Source of the DNA: Agromyces terreus
GTDB taxonomy: Bacteria; Actinomycetota; Actinomycetes; Actinomycetales; Microbacteriaceae
Reading direction: 5' to 3'
DNA length: 64,000 bases
Assembly (NCBI RefSeq): GCF_009749465.1
Contig: NZ_WBIS01000001.1
Location: 496,001 to 560,000, forward strand
In this document: positions 38,086-47,044 of the stretch, one piece after another
Layout of the letters: the number at the start of each line of letters is the position of its first letter
Numbering within the stretch: the stretch's first letter is position 1
Translations under genes and position numbers: made by a program
The notes under the pieces: generated by a model
Databases searched by the model: none
Seen by the model: the letters and a program-made list of their open reading frames with translations, nothing else
What the model was told of the DNA's origin: nothing

Positions 38086-39794
38086 TGCGCCGCGCCACCT
38101 CCACTCCGCCCGAACTGCCCGGGTACACCCCGATGAACCTGCTCGGTTCGGGCGGGTTCGCCGACGTCTTCCTCTACGAGCAGCGCCTGCCTCGCCGCAA
38201 GGTCGCCGTCAAGGTGCTGCTCACGGAGCAGCTCGGCCGCGACACCCGCGCGCAGTTCGTCGCCGAGGCGAACCTGATGGCGCAGCTCTCGGCCCACCCG
38301 TTCATCGTGACGATCTTCCACGCGGATGTCTCGGCCGACGGCCGCCCGTACTTCGTCATGGAGTACTGCTCCGGGCCGAGCCTCTCCGAGCAGTACAAGC
38401 GCGCGCCGTTCGCCGTCGCCGACGCGCTGCGCACCGGCATCCGCATCTCGGGGGCCGTGGCGACCGCGCATGCCGCCGGCATCCTGCACCGCGACATCAA
38501 GCCCGCCAACGTCCTGACCAATGACTACGGATGGCCGGCCCTCACCGACTTCGGCATCTCCTCGAACCTCGACGGCGAACTTCCCGTGCACACGATGACG
38601 ATGCGCCCGGGGGAGTCCGCCACCGGGAGCACCGGGTCGGCCGCGGTCGGCATGAGCGTGCCCTGGTCGCCCGCCGAGATGTTCGAGGACGATCCCCGAC
38701 CCGATCCGCGCAGCGACGTCTTCTCGTTGGCGGCGACGGTGCACACCCTGCTCGCCGGCCGTTCGCCGTTCGAGATCCCGGGGCGCTCGAACGGCACCCT
38801 CGACCTCATCGGGCGCATCGAGCGCGGCTCGATCACGCCCATGCAGCGCGACGACGTGCCGCGCAGCCTGAACGCGGTGCTCGCGAAGGGCATGGCGGTG
38901 CGGCGTGAAGACCGCTACCCGAGCGCGGTCGAGTTCGCGCGCGCCCTGCAGCGCGTCGAACTCGAGCTCGGATACGCGGCCACGACGATCGAGGTGCCGA
39001 ACCTCGTCGTGGCCGAGTCCCACGACTCCGACGACGACGCCGACGCCACGAGGGCCCGCAGCGTCCGCACCATCGACGCGCAGGCCGCCGGGGCGGCCGC
39101 GGCATCCGTCGCCGCGCCGGGCGCCGACGAGACGGTCGCACGCGCGCCGAAACAGGTCGTCGCGCAGACGCCGGCGAGCGACGCGACCCTCGCCCGTCCC
39201 TCGGCCGATCCCGCCGCATCCGGGGTCGAGGATCGCACCGTCGTCCGCGGCGCCCCGTCGACGACGGCCGCTCAGGCCTCCCCGACCGCGGGCTCCGACG
39301 TCGACGACGGCACGATCATGCGCCCGGCGGGCGCCGCGCCGGCGACGTCGCCCGCGACATCCGCCGACGGCACGCCGCGCCCGCGCCGCTCGAAGACGGG
39401 CCTCGTCGTCGGCCTCGTCGCCGGCCTGATCGTGGTCGGCGCGGTCGTGACCGCGATCGCGATGGCCGGATCGATGCCGGGGCCCGAAGCGGAACGACCC
39501 GCGGCCACGAGCGGCGAGGACGCGGTGGCCGAGGCGACCGTTCCCAAGCCGACCGTCGCCGAGGGCGTGCGATCGGCCGACGGCGCGAGCGTCGCATTCG
39601 AGATCTCCGTCGACGGGGCGGAGGAGGGCGACCTCTTCCGGTGGAAGCGTTCCGACGGCAGCGGCACGGTCGAGGTCGCCGAGGCGTCCCCGATAGTGGT
39701 CGCCGGTGTCGGACCGAACGAGAAGGTGTGCATCGACGTGCAGACGCAGCGCGGCAGCCGAACGTCCGAGCCGACCACGGGGTGCACGCCGTGA
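38085..39794 (+). CDS. Membrane-anchored Ser/Thr protein kinase
   Basis: 569 residues. Kinase domain about 15-280: Gly-rich LGSGGFADV, ATP lysine K43 in VAVKVLL, HRDIKPAN with D137, DFG with D155. The activation segment is unusual: instead of the GTPxYMAPE pattern it has a Ser/Thr/Gly-rich stretch ending MSVPWSPAEMF. Residues about 310-435 are a Thr/Ala/Pro linker with repeated acidic-Thr spots (DETV, DATL, DRTV, DGTI), which look like FHA-binding or autophosphorylation sites. One helix at about 438-462, then a short extracellular domain of about 85 residues with two Cys. The start codon overlaps the FHA stop by one base. Confidence 0.92.
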   Translation: MRRATSTPPELPGYTPMNLLGSGGFADVFLYEQRLPRRKVAVKVLLTEQLGRDTRAQFVAEANLMAQLSAHPFIVTIFHADVSADGRPYFVMEYCSGPSLSEQYKRAPFAVADALRTGIRISGAVATAHAAGILHRDIKPANVLTNDYGWPALTDFGISSNLDGELPVHTMTMRPGESATGSTGSAAVGMSVPWSPAEMFEDDPRPDPRSDVFSLAATVHTLLAGRSPFEIPGRSNGTLDLIGRIERGSITPMQRDDVPRSLNAVLAKGMAVRREDRYPSAVEFARALQRVELELGYAATTIEVPNLVVAESHDSDDDADATRARSVRTIDAQAAGAAAASVAAPGADETVARAPKQVVAQTPASDATLARPSADPAASGVEDRTVVRGAPSTTAAQASPTAGSDVDDGTIMRPAGAAPATSPATSADGTPRPRRSKTGLVVGLVAGLIVVGAVVTAIAMAGSMPGPEAERPAATSGEDAVAEATVPKPTVAEGVRSADGASVAFEISVDGAEEGDLFRWKRSDGSGTVEVAEASPIVVAGVGPNEKVCIDVQTQRGSRTSEPTTGCTP

Positions 39795-40504
39795 AGGCGC
39801 TCAAGGTCGAGTACTGCGGCGAGTGGTACACGGTCGAGACCGACCGGACGTTCACGATCGGGCGAGACGCCGACCTGACCATCGACGAGAACCCCTACCT
39901 GCACCGCGTGTTCCTCACGCTCACGTTCGAGTTCGGGCTGTGGTGGCTCTCGAACGTGGGGCAGCTCCTCGCCGCGACCGTCTCCGACGCGACCGGCAGC
40001 GTGCAGGCCTGGGTCGCCCCCGGCGCGAAGCTCCCGCTCGTGTTCCAGCAGGTGCAGGTCATCTTCAGCGCGGGCGCCACGACCTACGAGTTCGCGGTCC
40101 ACGCCGAGGAGGACTTCTACAACACCTCGCTCACGGCGACGACGACCGACGGCGGCACGACGATCATGCCGGTCGCGCTCACGTCCACGCAGCGGCTGCT
40201 CGTGCTCTCGCTCGCCGAGCGCGTGCTGCTGCAGCCCTCGGCCGGGCGCGCGACGGTGCCGACCTCGGCCGAGGCCGCCGCCCGACTGGGGTGGAGCATG
40301 ACGACCTTCAACCGCAAGCTCGACAACGTGTGCGAGAAGCTCGACCGGCTGGGCGTCGACGGCCTGCGCGGCGGGCGCGGCAAGCTCGCGACCAACCGTC
40401 GCATGCGGCTCGTCGAGTACGCCGTGGCGACGCGCCTCGTCAGCGCCGACGACCTGCCGCTGCTCGACCGCGCGGAGCCGGCCGCCGCGGACGCCGCAGA
40501 GTGA
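39791..40504 (+). CDS. FHA-like domain fused to a helix-turn-helix domain
   Basis: 237 residues. N-terminal half is FHA-like (YTVETDRTFTIGRDADLTI, then ENPYLHRVFLTL) although the pThr-binding Ser/His pattern is only partly kept. C-terminal half, from about residue 130, begins STQRLLVLSLAERVLL and has a helix-turn-helix-like SAEAAARLGWSMTTFNRKLDNV stretch, then a basic RGGRGKLATNRR patch; it probably binds DNA. GTG 39791 overlaps the kinase stop (GTGA). This could turn kinase signals into transcription of the adjacent surface-protein genes. Confidence 0.75.
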   Translation: MKALKVEYCGEWYTVETDRTFTIGRDADLTIDENPYLHRVFLTLTFEFGLWWLSNVGQLLAATVSDATGSVQAWVAPGAKLPLVFQQVQVIFSAGATTYEFAVHAEEDFYNTSLTATTTDGGTTIMPVALTSTQRLLVLSLAERVLLQPSAGRATVPTSAEAAARLGWSMTTFNRKLDNVCEKLDRLGVDGLRGGRGKLATNRRMRLVEYAVATRLVSADDLPLLDRAEPAAADAAE

Positions 40505-40508
40505 CGGG

Positions 40509-40539
40509 CGGATGCCTCGGCTCCGCGCCGCGGCATCCG
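40509..40539 (+). terminator. GGATGCC hairpin after the FHA-HTH gene
   Basis: CGGATGCC (40509-40516) with GGCATCCG (40532-40539), followed by a small hairpin ATGGGG/CCCCAT (40559-40576). These split the signalling genes from the giant-protein gene. Confidence 0.6.
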
Positions 40540-40599
40540 TCGATGACCGACCGTGTCGATGGGGATGCCTCCCCATTCGGGGGACGGCCGCGCCCGTGT

Positions 40600-40605
40600 T
40601 AGGTT
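40600..40605 (+). promoter_or_regulatory. -10 box upstream of the giant surface-protein gene
   Basis: TAGGTT, with a leader of about 55 bases that ends in AGGAG (40655-40659), 7 bases from GTG 40667. Confidence 0.45.
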
Positions 40606-40666
40606 ATGCCGGACGCCGGCCACGCATCCGCCGGCGTCGGGTCGTCGCATTATGAGGAGTCGAGAC

Positions 40667-43600
40667 GTGGGCACGTTCACCTCCTGGCTTCGTGCGCGCA
40701 AGACCCTCGCCTCCGGCGTCGCGATCGCCGTGCTCGCCGGCGTGCCGCTCACGGTCGCGGTGCTCCACCAGGGATTCCCGGTCACCGATCCCGACCTCCG
40801 TGCGCGCGACGTCTGGGTCACGAACGCCGAAGAACTGCTCACCGGTCGGCTGAACCGGCAGATCGAAGAGCTCGACGCGGCCGTCTCGACGGCCTCCAAC
40901 GAAGCCGACGTGTTCCAGAACGGCGACGACGCGTTCCTCTACGATCCGAGCGCCGGTTCCATCGAGCGCATCGACCCCTCGTTCACGACGCTGTCGCAGC
41001 GCATCGACGTCCCACCGGCCTCGCGCATCGCCTACGGCGGCGACGTCATCGCCGTGCTGTCGCCGAAGGGCGAGCTCTGGAACGTGCAGGCCGGCGCCGA
41101 GCTCTCGTTCGACTGGCGGGGCACCGAGCCGCTCGCGAAGCTCGGAGAAGACGCCCAGGTCGCGGTGACCGACGAGGGCACCATCCTCGCGACCTCGAAG
41201 AAGTCGTCGAACCTGCAGCGGTTCGTGCGCGGCACCGCCGACGACCCCGAGATCACCGAGCTGCCCGAACTGGGCGACCACCAGCTCGCCGCGGTCGGCG
41301 ACCGAGCCGTCGTCTTCGACGAGGAGGCGAACGAGGTCCTCGTCGACGGGCGGGCGACCGAGCTGCCCGCGCCCGGGCTCCGCCTGCAGCAGACGAGCGC
41401 CGAGAACGGGGCCGCGTACGTGGCCACGGCGTCCGGCCTCGTCGAGATCGGGCTCGACGACGGTGCGGTGCGCGAGCTCGACACCGACGAGCCCGCCCCC
41501 GAAGCGGGCAGGGCGGATGTCGCGGCGCCCGTGTGGCTCGACGGCTGCGTCCACGGCGCCTGGGCGCCGAACGGCCGCTACCTCGTCGCATGCGACGAGG
41601 AGAAGCCGCGCACCATCGCGATCGACCAGCCCACCGCCGGCGCACGGCTGGAGTTCCGGGTCAACCGAGACGTGATCGCCCTGAACAACCTCACCAACGG
41701 CAACGCCTGGCTCGTCGACTCCGAGCTCCGCCTCGTCGACAACTGGGAAGAGGTGACGCCGCCCGAAGAGAGCGACGAGCTCGAGGGCGACGAGAAGAGC
41801 GCGCAGCAGACCTTCGAAGACACGATCGCCGAGCGCACCGACCAGAACCGCCAGCCCACGGCACGCGAAGACGACTACGGCGCACGCCCCTCGCGCACGA
41901 CGATCCTCGACGTCCTCGAGAACGACACCGACCCCGACGGGGACGTGCTGACCGTTGCCTCCACGACGGGCATCCCCGAGTCGATGGGCCGCATCGAGCC
42001 GATCGACGACGGGCGGGCGCTCCAGTTCTCGCCGGCCGAGAACGCCGCGGGCACCGTCTCGTTCCGGTACACCGTCGACGACGGCCGCGGGGGCGTCGCC
42101 GAGACATCCGTCAACGTGCGCATCGTGCCCGAGAGCGAGAACACCGCGCCGACGTCGATGCGCTCCGGGGCGATCAGCGTCGAGCAGGGGCAGCAGGTCT
42201 CCTACAACGTCCTCGCCGACTGGCGCGACCCCGACGGCGACGATCTCTACCTCGTGAACGCCTCGCCCGTCGGCGGCGACTCGGTGCGGTTCAGCCCAGA
42301 CGGCTACCTGACGTTCCAGCACAAGTCGGCCGAGATCGGGCAGAAGGAGGTGCAGTTCACGGTCTCCGACGGCGAGACGTCCGCGAGCGGCACCCTCACC
42401 GTCGAGGTCAAGCCGTCGGGCGACTTGAACCCCATCGGCACGCCCGACTTCGCCCGCGTCTTCGCCGGAGAGACGGCGCTCATCGAGCCGCTCACCAATG
42501 ACGTGTCGCCCTCTGGCGCGCCGCTGACGCTCCTCGGCGTCGAGGAGGTGCCCGACGACGCCGTCGTCACGCCCAACGTCGAGCGGGGCTCGATCACGTT
42601 CGAGAGCGGTGTGCCGGGCGACTACGTCTTCGTGTACAACCTCGGCGCAGAGGCCACCGTGAGCGTCGGCCTCATCCGCGTGCAGGTCGTCGAACAGCCC
42701 GCCGAGGCGCTCGCGCCCATCGCGGTCAAGGACACCGCCTACCTGCGCCCCGGCGAGCCGCTGTCGATCCCGGTGCTCGCGAACGACGTGTCGCCGTCCG
42801 GTCGCGTGCTCGCGGTGCAATCGGTCGACGACACCGCGACCGACGGGCTCGTCTCGGTCGAGATCCTCACCAACACGGTCGCCCGCGTCACGGCCTCAGC
42901 GGCGCTCGACCGCCAACTCCAGTTCAGCTACACCGTCTCCGACGGCATCAACACCGCGAGCACGACCGTGACGGTCGTGCCGGTGCCGCCGCTCGTGAAG
43001 AACCAGCCCCCGGTCGCGGTCGACGACCGTGCGATCGTGCGCGCCGGCGACATCGTCACCGTGCCCGTCACGAAGAACGACTTCCACCCCGACGCGGCGA
43101 GCTTCCACGTGCTGCCCGAGTTGTCCGCTGTCGACGAGCTCAAGGGCCTCGCCTTCGTCGACGACGACACGGTGCGCTACCAGGCTCCCGAGACGGCGGG
43201 CGTGTACAGCCTCGCCTACACGATCGCCGACGAGGCCGGCGAGACCGCGAAGGCGAAGCTCTCGTTCACCGTGATCGCGCGCGACGCCGACTCCAACCGG
43301 CCGCCGCTGCCCACCCCGGTCACCTCGCGCACATTCGCCGGGTCCGCCGTCAAGATCGACATCCCGCTCGACGGACTCGACCCCGAAGGCGACTCGGTCA
43401 CGCTGACCGGCATCACCGTCGCGCCCTCGCTCGGCCGGCTGATCGACCGCACCAGCACCTCGCTCACGTACGAGGCCATGCCGGGGTCGGCCGGCACCGA
43501 CACGTTCGAGTACGAGGTGCGCGACACCTACGGTGCGACCGCGACCGGCACCATCCGCATCGGCGTGGTGCCCCGCCCGCCGGTGCAGCTGCCGCCCACC

Positions 43601-46054
43601 GCGGTCGACGACGCGATCGAGATGAAGCCCGGCCGCACGGCGTCGGTCGAGGTGCTGCTCAACGACTCCGACCCGAGCGGATACAGCCTGAGCGTGACGA
43701 AGCTCGCCGACATCGACGAGGGCATCACGGCCGAGATCCGCGACCGCCGCCGGGTCATCGTCGAGGCACCCGAGACCGAGGGCGCCTACACGGTGCGCTA
43801 CGAGATGTCGAACGGGCACGGCGGCGCCGACGCCGCGTTCCTCCAGATCGCGGTCACCGAAGACGCCGTCATCCTGCCGCCCACCGCCGAAGACCAGGTC
43901 ATCGAACCCGAAGAGGTGCTCGACGGCGAGAAGGTCACCGTCACCCCGCTCGCCGACGCGACGAACTCCGGCGGGCTGGTCGAAGACCTCGTGGTCACGG
44001 CCGAGGGCCCGAACGCGGGTCGCGCCGAGATCGACGAAGACGGACGCATCACGGTGGAGCCCGGCCGCGAGCGGTACGCGGTCGCCTACCGGCTCACGAA
44101 CGAGCTCGACGACCTCTCGGCGATGGCCTTCGTCATCGTGCCGCCGGCTCCCGATCCCGAGAGCGGCGAAGAGGCCGTGACCGAAGAGACGTTGAAGCCG
44201 CAGGAGACCGAGAAGGCCGAAGAGGAGAAGGAGCAGAAGACTCCCGAGCAGCTCGCGGCCGAAGAGAAGGCGAAGTTCCCGGCGCCGTACCTGAAGGATC
44301 TCGAGGCCATCGTCGTGCCGATGAACGGCGAGATCTCGTGGAGCGTCGACGAGCTCGTCGAGGTGCCCTCGGGCAACCCCGCCCTCATCCTCAGCGCGAA
44401 CGCGACGAACACCGACGACGACCCGCTCGTCGACGGCACGCACCTGCAGTACATCCCGCAGACCGACTACCGCGGTCAGGCGTCCCTCACGTTCGAGGTG
44501 ACCGACGGCGAGAGCGCCGACGACCCGATCGGGCGCACGGCGATCCTCACGCTGCCGATCACCGTCGGAGACCCCGAGTTCAACGACTCGCCGCCGACGT
44601 TCACCCCGCGCACCGAATCGATCGAGGCCGGCGAGAAGGCGATCGAGCTCGATCTGCGGCAGTCGAGCGACCAGCCGAACCCCGACAACATCGAGCGCAT
44701 CACCTACACGAACCTCGGCGGAACGAGCGCCGACATCGAGGCCGAGATCGTCGACGGGGCCACCCTGCGGGTCTCCGCTCCGCTCGGCGTGCAGCCCGGA
44801 ACCTCCACACGGCTCACCTTCGACGTGAACTTCAACGAGTTCACGGTCGAGGGTTATGTCGACGTGAAGGTCGTCTCCTCGACGAGGGCCCTTCCGAAGG
44901 CGAAGGACGACCTCGACCACGAGATGGATCGGAGCTCCTCGCTCGACATCGACGTGCTCGCCAACGACTTCAACCCGTTCGCGCAGGACGGCGTTCCGCT
45001 CCGGGTCGTGGGCGCCGAGCTCACGCAGGCCGGCGTCGAGGCGAGGGCCTCGGTGTCCTTCACCGACAAGGGCATCACCGTCAACACCGGAGCCGCGTTC
45101 ACCGGAACCCTCGCGGTCATCTACACGATCGAAGACGGCACGAAGGACAAGCTGCGACGCACCACCGGCAACGCGACCGTCATCGTGCGCGCACCGCCCG
45201 ACAAGCCGAACGCGCCGACGGCGACGGCCTCCGACGCGTCTGGAACGGTCAAGTGGGCGGCGCCGGCGAAGAACAACGCCGACATCGACGCGTACCAGGT
45301 GCAGCGCATCAACGGCGGCACGACCAAGACGTACGACTTCGGCGCCGGCGCAGACGGCACCGCCCACCGCATCGACATGGTGAACGGCACGACGTACACG
45401 TTCAAGGTGCGTGCGCACAACGTCAAGGGCTGGGGCGCGTGGTCGTCGGCGAGCAACGCCGTCACCCCCTACGGCACGCCCGGTCCGGTCCCCTCGGTGA
45501 GCGCCTCGGCGCGCGGGTACGGCCCCACGGCCGTCGACTTCTCGTGGTCGGCGCCTCGCGAGACCGGCGGCGGCGGAATCACCTACGAGGTCAAGCTCGA
45601 CGGCGGCGGCTGGACCAACGTGGGCACGGGTCGCACGCACGCGATCGGCGGGGTCGGCATCGGCAACCACACCGTGCAGGTGCGCGCGGTGAACACCGGG
45701 AGCGGCGAGAAGGGCGGCGCGGCCTCGCGCACCTTCACCGTCGAGAAGAAGCCCGATCCGCCGAAGTCGCTGACGCTCAACCGAGGATCGGCGATGGGCC
45801 CGTACCACGGCGCCTACGGAAACTGCAACGGCACGTGCTACTTCTTCAACGTGTCGCTCGACAACTTCCCGCCGAACACGACGGTGACGGTGTCGCTCTT
45901 CTGCAACAGCTACGAGCTCAGCACGAAGCCGAAGGTCAACATCAACGGCAGCGGGCACGGGTCGTGGAGCGGCGGCTGGGTCAACGGCAACCCCTCGGCG
46001 TTCTGCGGTGACCAGGGATACGCCGAGGCCGGCGGACTGAGAGACGGTTGGTAA
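40667..46054 (+). CDS. Giant Ig-like/fibronectin III repeat surface protein
   Basis: 1795 residues. One N-terminal helix (residues about 14-34) after a basic start makes a signal anchor or signal peptide. Residues about 40-390 look like a beta-propeller-type region (repeated short strands such as FLYDPSAGSIERID). Residues about 397-1505 hold about eleven Ig/cadherin-like repeats of 90-100 residues, with starts like PPTAVDD and cores like VLENDTDPDGD. A Glu/Lys-rich linker interrupts them near 1165-1205. Two fibronectin III domains (about 1511-1600, 1604-1690) and a 100-residue tail with four Cys follow. No LPxTG sorting signal. GTG 40667 has AGGAG 7 bases upstream; an ATG at 40652 has none. 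The MoxR gene follows 21 bases downstream. Confidence 0.88.
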   Translation: MGTFTSWLRARKTLASGVAIAVLAGVPLTVAVLHQGFPVTDPDLRARDVWVTNAEELLTGRLNRQIEELDAAVSTASNEADVFQNGDDAFLYDPSAGSIERIDPSFTTLSQRIDVPPASRIAYGGDVIAVLSPKGELWNVQAGAELSFDWRGTEPLAKLGEDAQVAVTDEGTILATSKKSSNLQRFVRGTADDPEITELPELGDHQLAAVGDRAVVFDEEANEVLVDGRATELPAPGLRLQQTSAENGAAYVATASGLVEIGLDDGAVRELDTDEPAPEAGRADVAAPVWLDGCVHGAWAPNGRYLVACDEEKPRTIAIDQPTAGARLEFRVNRDVIALNNLTNGNAWLVDSELRLVDNWEEVTPPEESDELEGDEKSAQQTFEDTIAERTDQNRQPTAREDDYGARPSRTTILDVLENDTDPDGDVLTVASTTGIPESMGRIEPIDDGRALQFSPAENAAGTVSFRYTVDDGRGGVAETSVNVRIVPESENTAPTSMRSGAISVEQGQQVSYNVLADWRDPDGDDLYLVNASPVGGDSVRFSPDGYLTFQHKSAEIGQKEVQFTVSDGETSASGTLTVEVKPSGDLNPIGTPDFARVFAGETALIEPLTNDVSPSGAPLTLLGVEEVPDDAVVTPNVERGSITFESGVPGDYVFVYNLGAEATVSVGLIRVQVVEQPAEALAPIAVKDTAYLRPGEPLSIPVLANDVSPSGRVLAVQSVDDTATDGLVSVEILTNTVARVTASAALDRQLQFSYTVSDGINTASTTVTVVPVPPLVKNQPPVAVDDRAIVRAGDIVTVPVTKNDFHPDAASFHVLPELSAVDELKGLAFVDDDTVRYQAPETAGVYSLAYTIADEAGETAKAKLSFTVIARDADSNRPPLPTPVTSRTFAGSAVKIDIPLDGLDPEGDSVTLTGITVAPSLGRLIDRTSTSLTYEAMPGSAGTDTFEYEVRDTYGATATGTIRIGVVPRPPVQLPPTAVDDAIEMKPGRTASVEVLLNDSDPSGYSLSVTKLADIDEGITAEIRDRRRVIVEAPETEGAYTVRYEMSNGHGGADAAFLQIAVTEDAVILPPTAEDQVIEPEEVLDGEKVTVTPLADATNSGGLVEDLVVTAEGPNAGRAEIDEDGRITVEPGRERYAVAYRLTNELDDLSAMAFVIVPPAPDPESGEEAVTEETLKPQETEKAEEEKEQKTPEQLAAEEKAKFPAPYLKDLEAIVVPMNGEISWSVDELVEVPSGNPALILSANATNTDDDPLVDGTHLQYIPQTDYRGQASLTFEVTDGESADDPIGRTAILTLPITVGDPEFNDSPPTFTPRTESIEAGEKAIELDLRQSSDQPNPDNIERITYTNLGGTSADIEAEIVDGATLRVSAPLGVQPGTSTRLTFDVNFNEFTVEGYVDVKVVSSTRALPKAKDDLDHEMDRSSSLDIDVLANDFNPFAQDGVPLRVVGAELTQAGVEARASVSFTDKGITVNTGAAFTGTLAVIYTIEDGTKDKLRRTTGNATVIVRAPPDKPNAPTATASDASGTVKWAAPAKNNADIDAYQVQRINGGTTKTYDFGAGADGTAHRIDMVNGTTYTFKVRAHNVKGWGAWSSASNAVTPYGTPGPVPSVSASARGYGPTAVDFSWSAPRETGGGGITYEVKLDGGGWTNVGTGRTHAIGGVGIGNHTVQVRAVNTGSGEKGGAASRTFTVEKKPDPPKSLTLNRGSAMGPYHGAYGNCNGTCYFFNVSLDNFPPNTTVTVSLFCNSYELSTKPKVNINGSGHGSWSGGWVNGNPSAFCGDQGYAEAGGLRDGW

Positions 46055-46075
46055 CGACAGGATGAGGAAGAAGCA

Positions 46076-47044
46076 ATGGCAGTAACGCAGGAGCAGGCCA
46101 CCTGGTTCCAGGACGCCTTCTCGAAGCTGGTCGACAACATCGATCAGGCGATCCTCGGCAAGCGGCCGACGATCGAACTGGTGGTGACCGCACTGCTCTC
46201 CGACGGCCACGTGCTGCTCGAGGACTTCCCCGGCACCGGCAAGACCGTGCTCGCGAAGGCGCTCGCCAACACGCTCGACGGCACCCACTCGCGCATCCAG
46301 TTCACGCCCGACCTGCTGCCCTCCGACGTCACAGGCGTGACGATCTTCGACCAGGGCAAGGGGCACTTCGAGTTCCACCGCGGCCCGATCTTCGCCTCCA
46401 TCGTGCTCGCCGACGAGATCAACCGCGCGAGCCCCAAGACGCAGTCGGCGCTGCTCGAGGTCATGGAGGAGGGCCGCGTCACGGTCGACGGCGTCGGCTA
46501 CGAGGTCGGCAGCCCGTTCATGGTCATCGCGACGCAGAACCCGGTCGAGCAGGCGGGCACCTACTCGCTGCCCGAGGCGCAGCTCGACCGGTTCCTCATC
46601 AAGACCTCGCTCGGCTACCCCGACCACGACACCGCGGTGACGCTGCTGCTCGACTCCGCCAACCGCGCACGCGCGTCGAAGGTCTCGCCGATCATCGCGT
46701 CGAGCTCGGTGACGACCATGGCGCAACTCGCGTCCGACGTGTACGTCGACGCGGCCGTGCTCGGCTACCTCAACGAGATCGTCACCGGCACGCGCGAGCA
46801 CAAGGACTCCGCCCTCGGCGTCAGCATGCGCGGGGCGCTCGCCCTGGCCCGCGCGACGAAGACCTGGGCGATCGGCCACGGCCGCACGTACGTGACGCCC
46901 GACGACGTGCGCGAGCTCGCCGTGCCGGTGCTCGCGCACCGCATCATCGTCGATCCCGAGGCCGAGTTCGCCGGTGCCAAGGCGGAGGACATCGTCTCCT
47001 CCGTGCTCGTCGACGTCGCTCCGCCCGCGTACCGCGCCGCATGA
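46076..47044 (+). CDS. MoxR-family AAA+ ATPase
   Basis: 322 residues. Walker A GTGKT (53-57), Walker B IVLADEIN near 112, sensor 1 TQNP near 151, sensor 2 region near 254 (SMRGALALARATK). MoxR ATPases act as chaperones that mature or activate partner proteins, typically with a DUF58/VWA protein coded next door, as here. The ribosome-binding site GAGGAAG lies about 8 bases before ATG 46076. The stop overlaps the DUF58 start (ATGA). Confidence 0.93.
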   Translation: MAVTQEQATWFQDAFSKLVDNIDQAILGKRPTIELVVTALLSDGHVLLEDFPGTGKTVLAKALANTLDGTHSRIQFTPDLLPSDVTGVTIFDQGKGHFEFHRGPIFASIVLADEINRASPKTQSALLEVMEEGRVTVDGVGYEVGSPFMVIATQNPVEQAGTYSLPEAQLDRFLIKTSLGYPDHDTAVTLLLDSANRARASKVSPIIASSSVTTMAQLASDVYVDAAVLGYLNEIVTGTREHKDSALGVSMRGALALARATKTWAIGHGRTYVTPDDVRELAVPVLAHRIIVDPEAEFAGAKAEDIVSSVLVDVAPPAYRAA

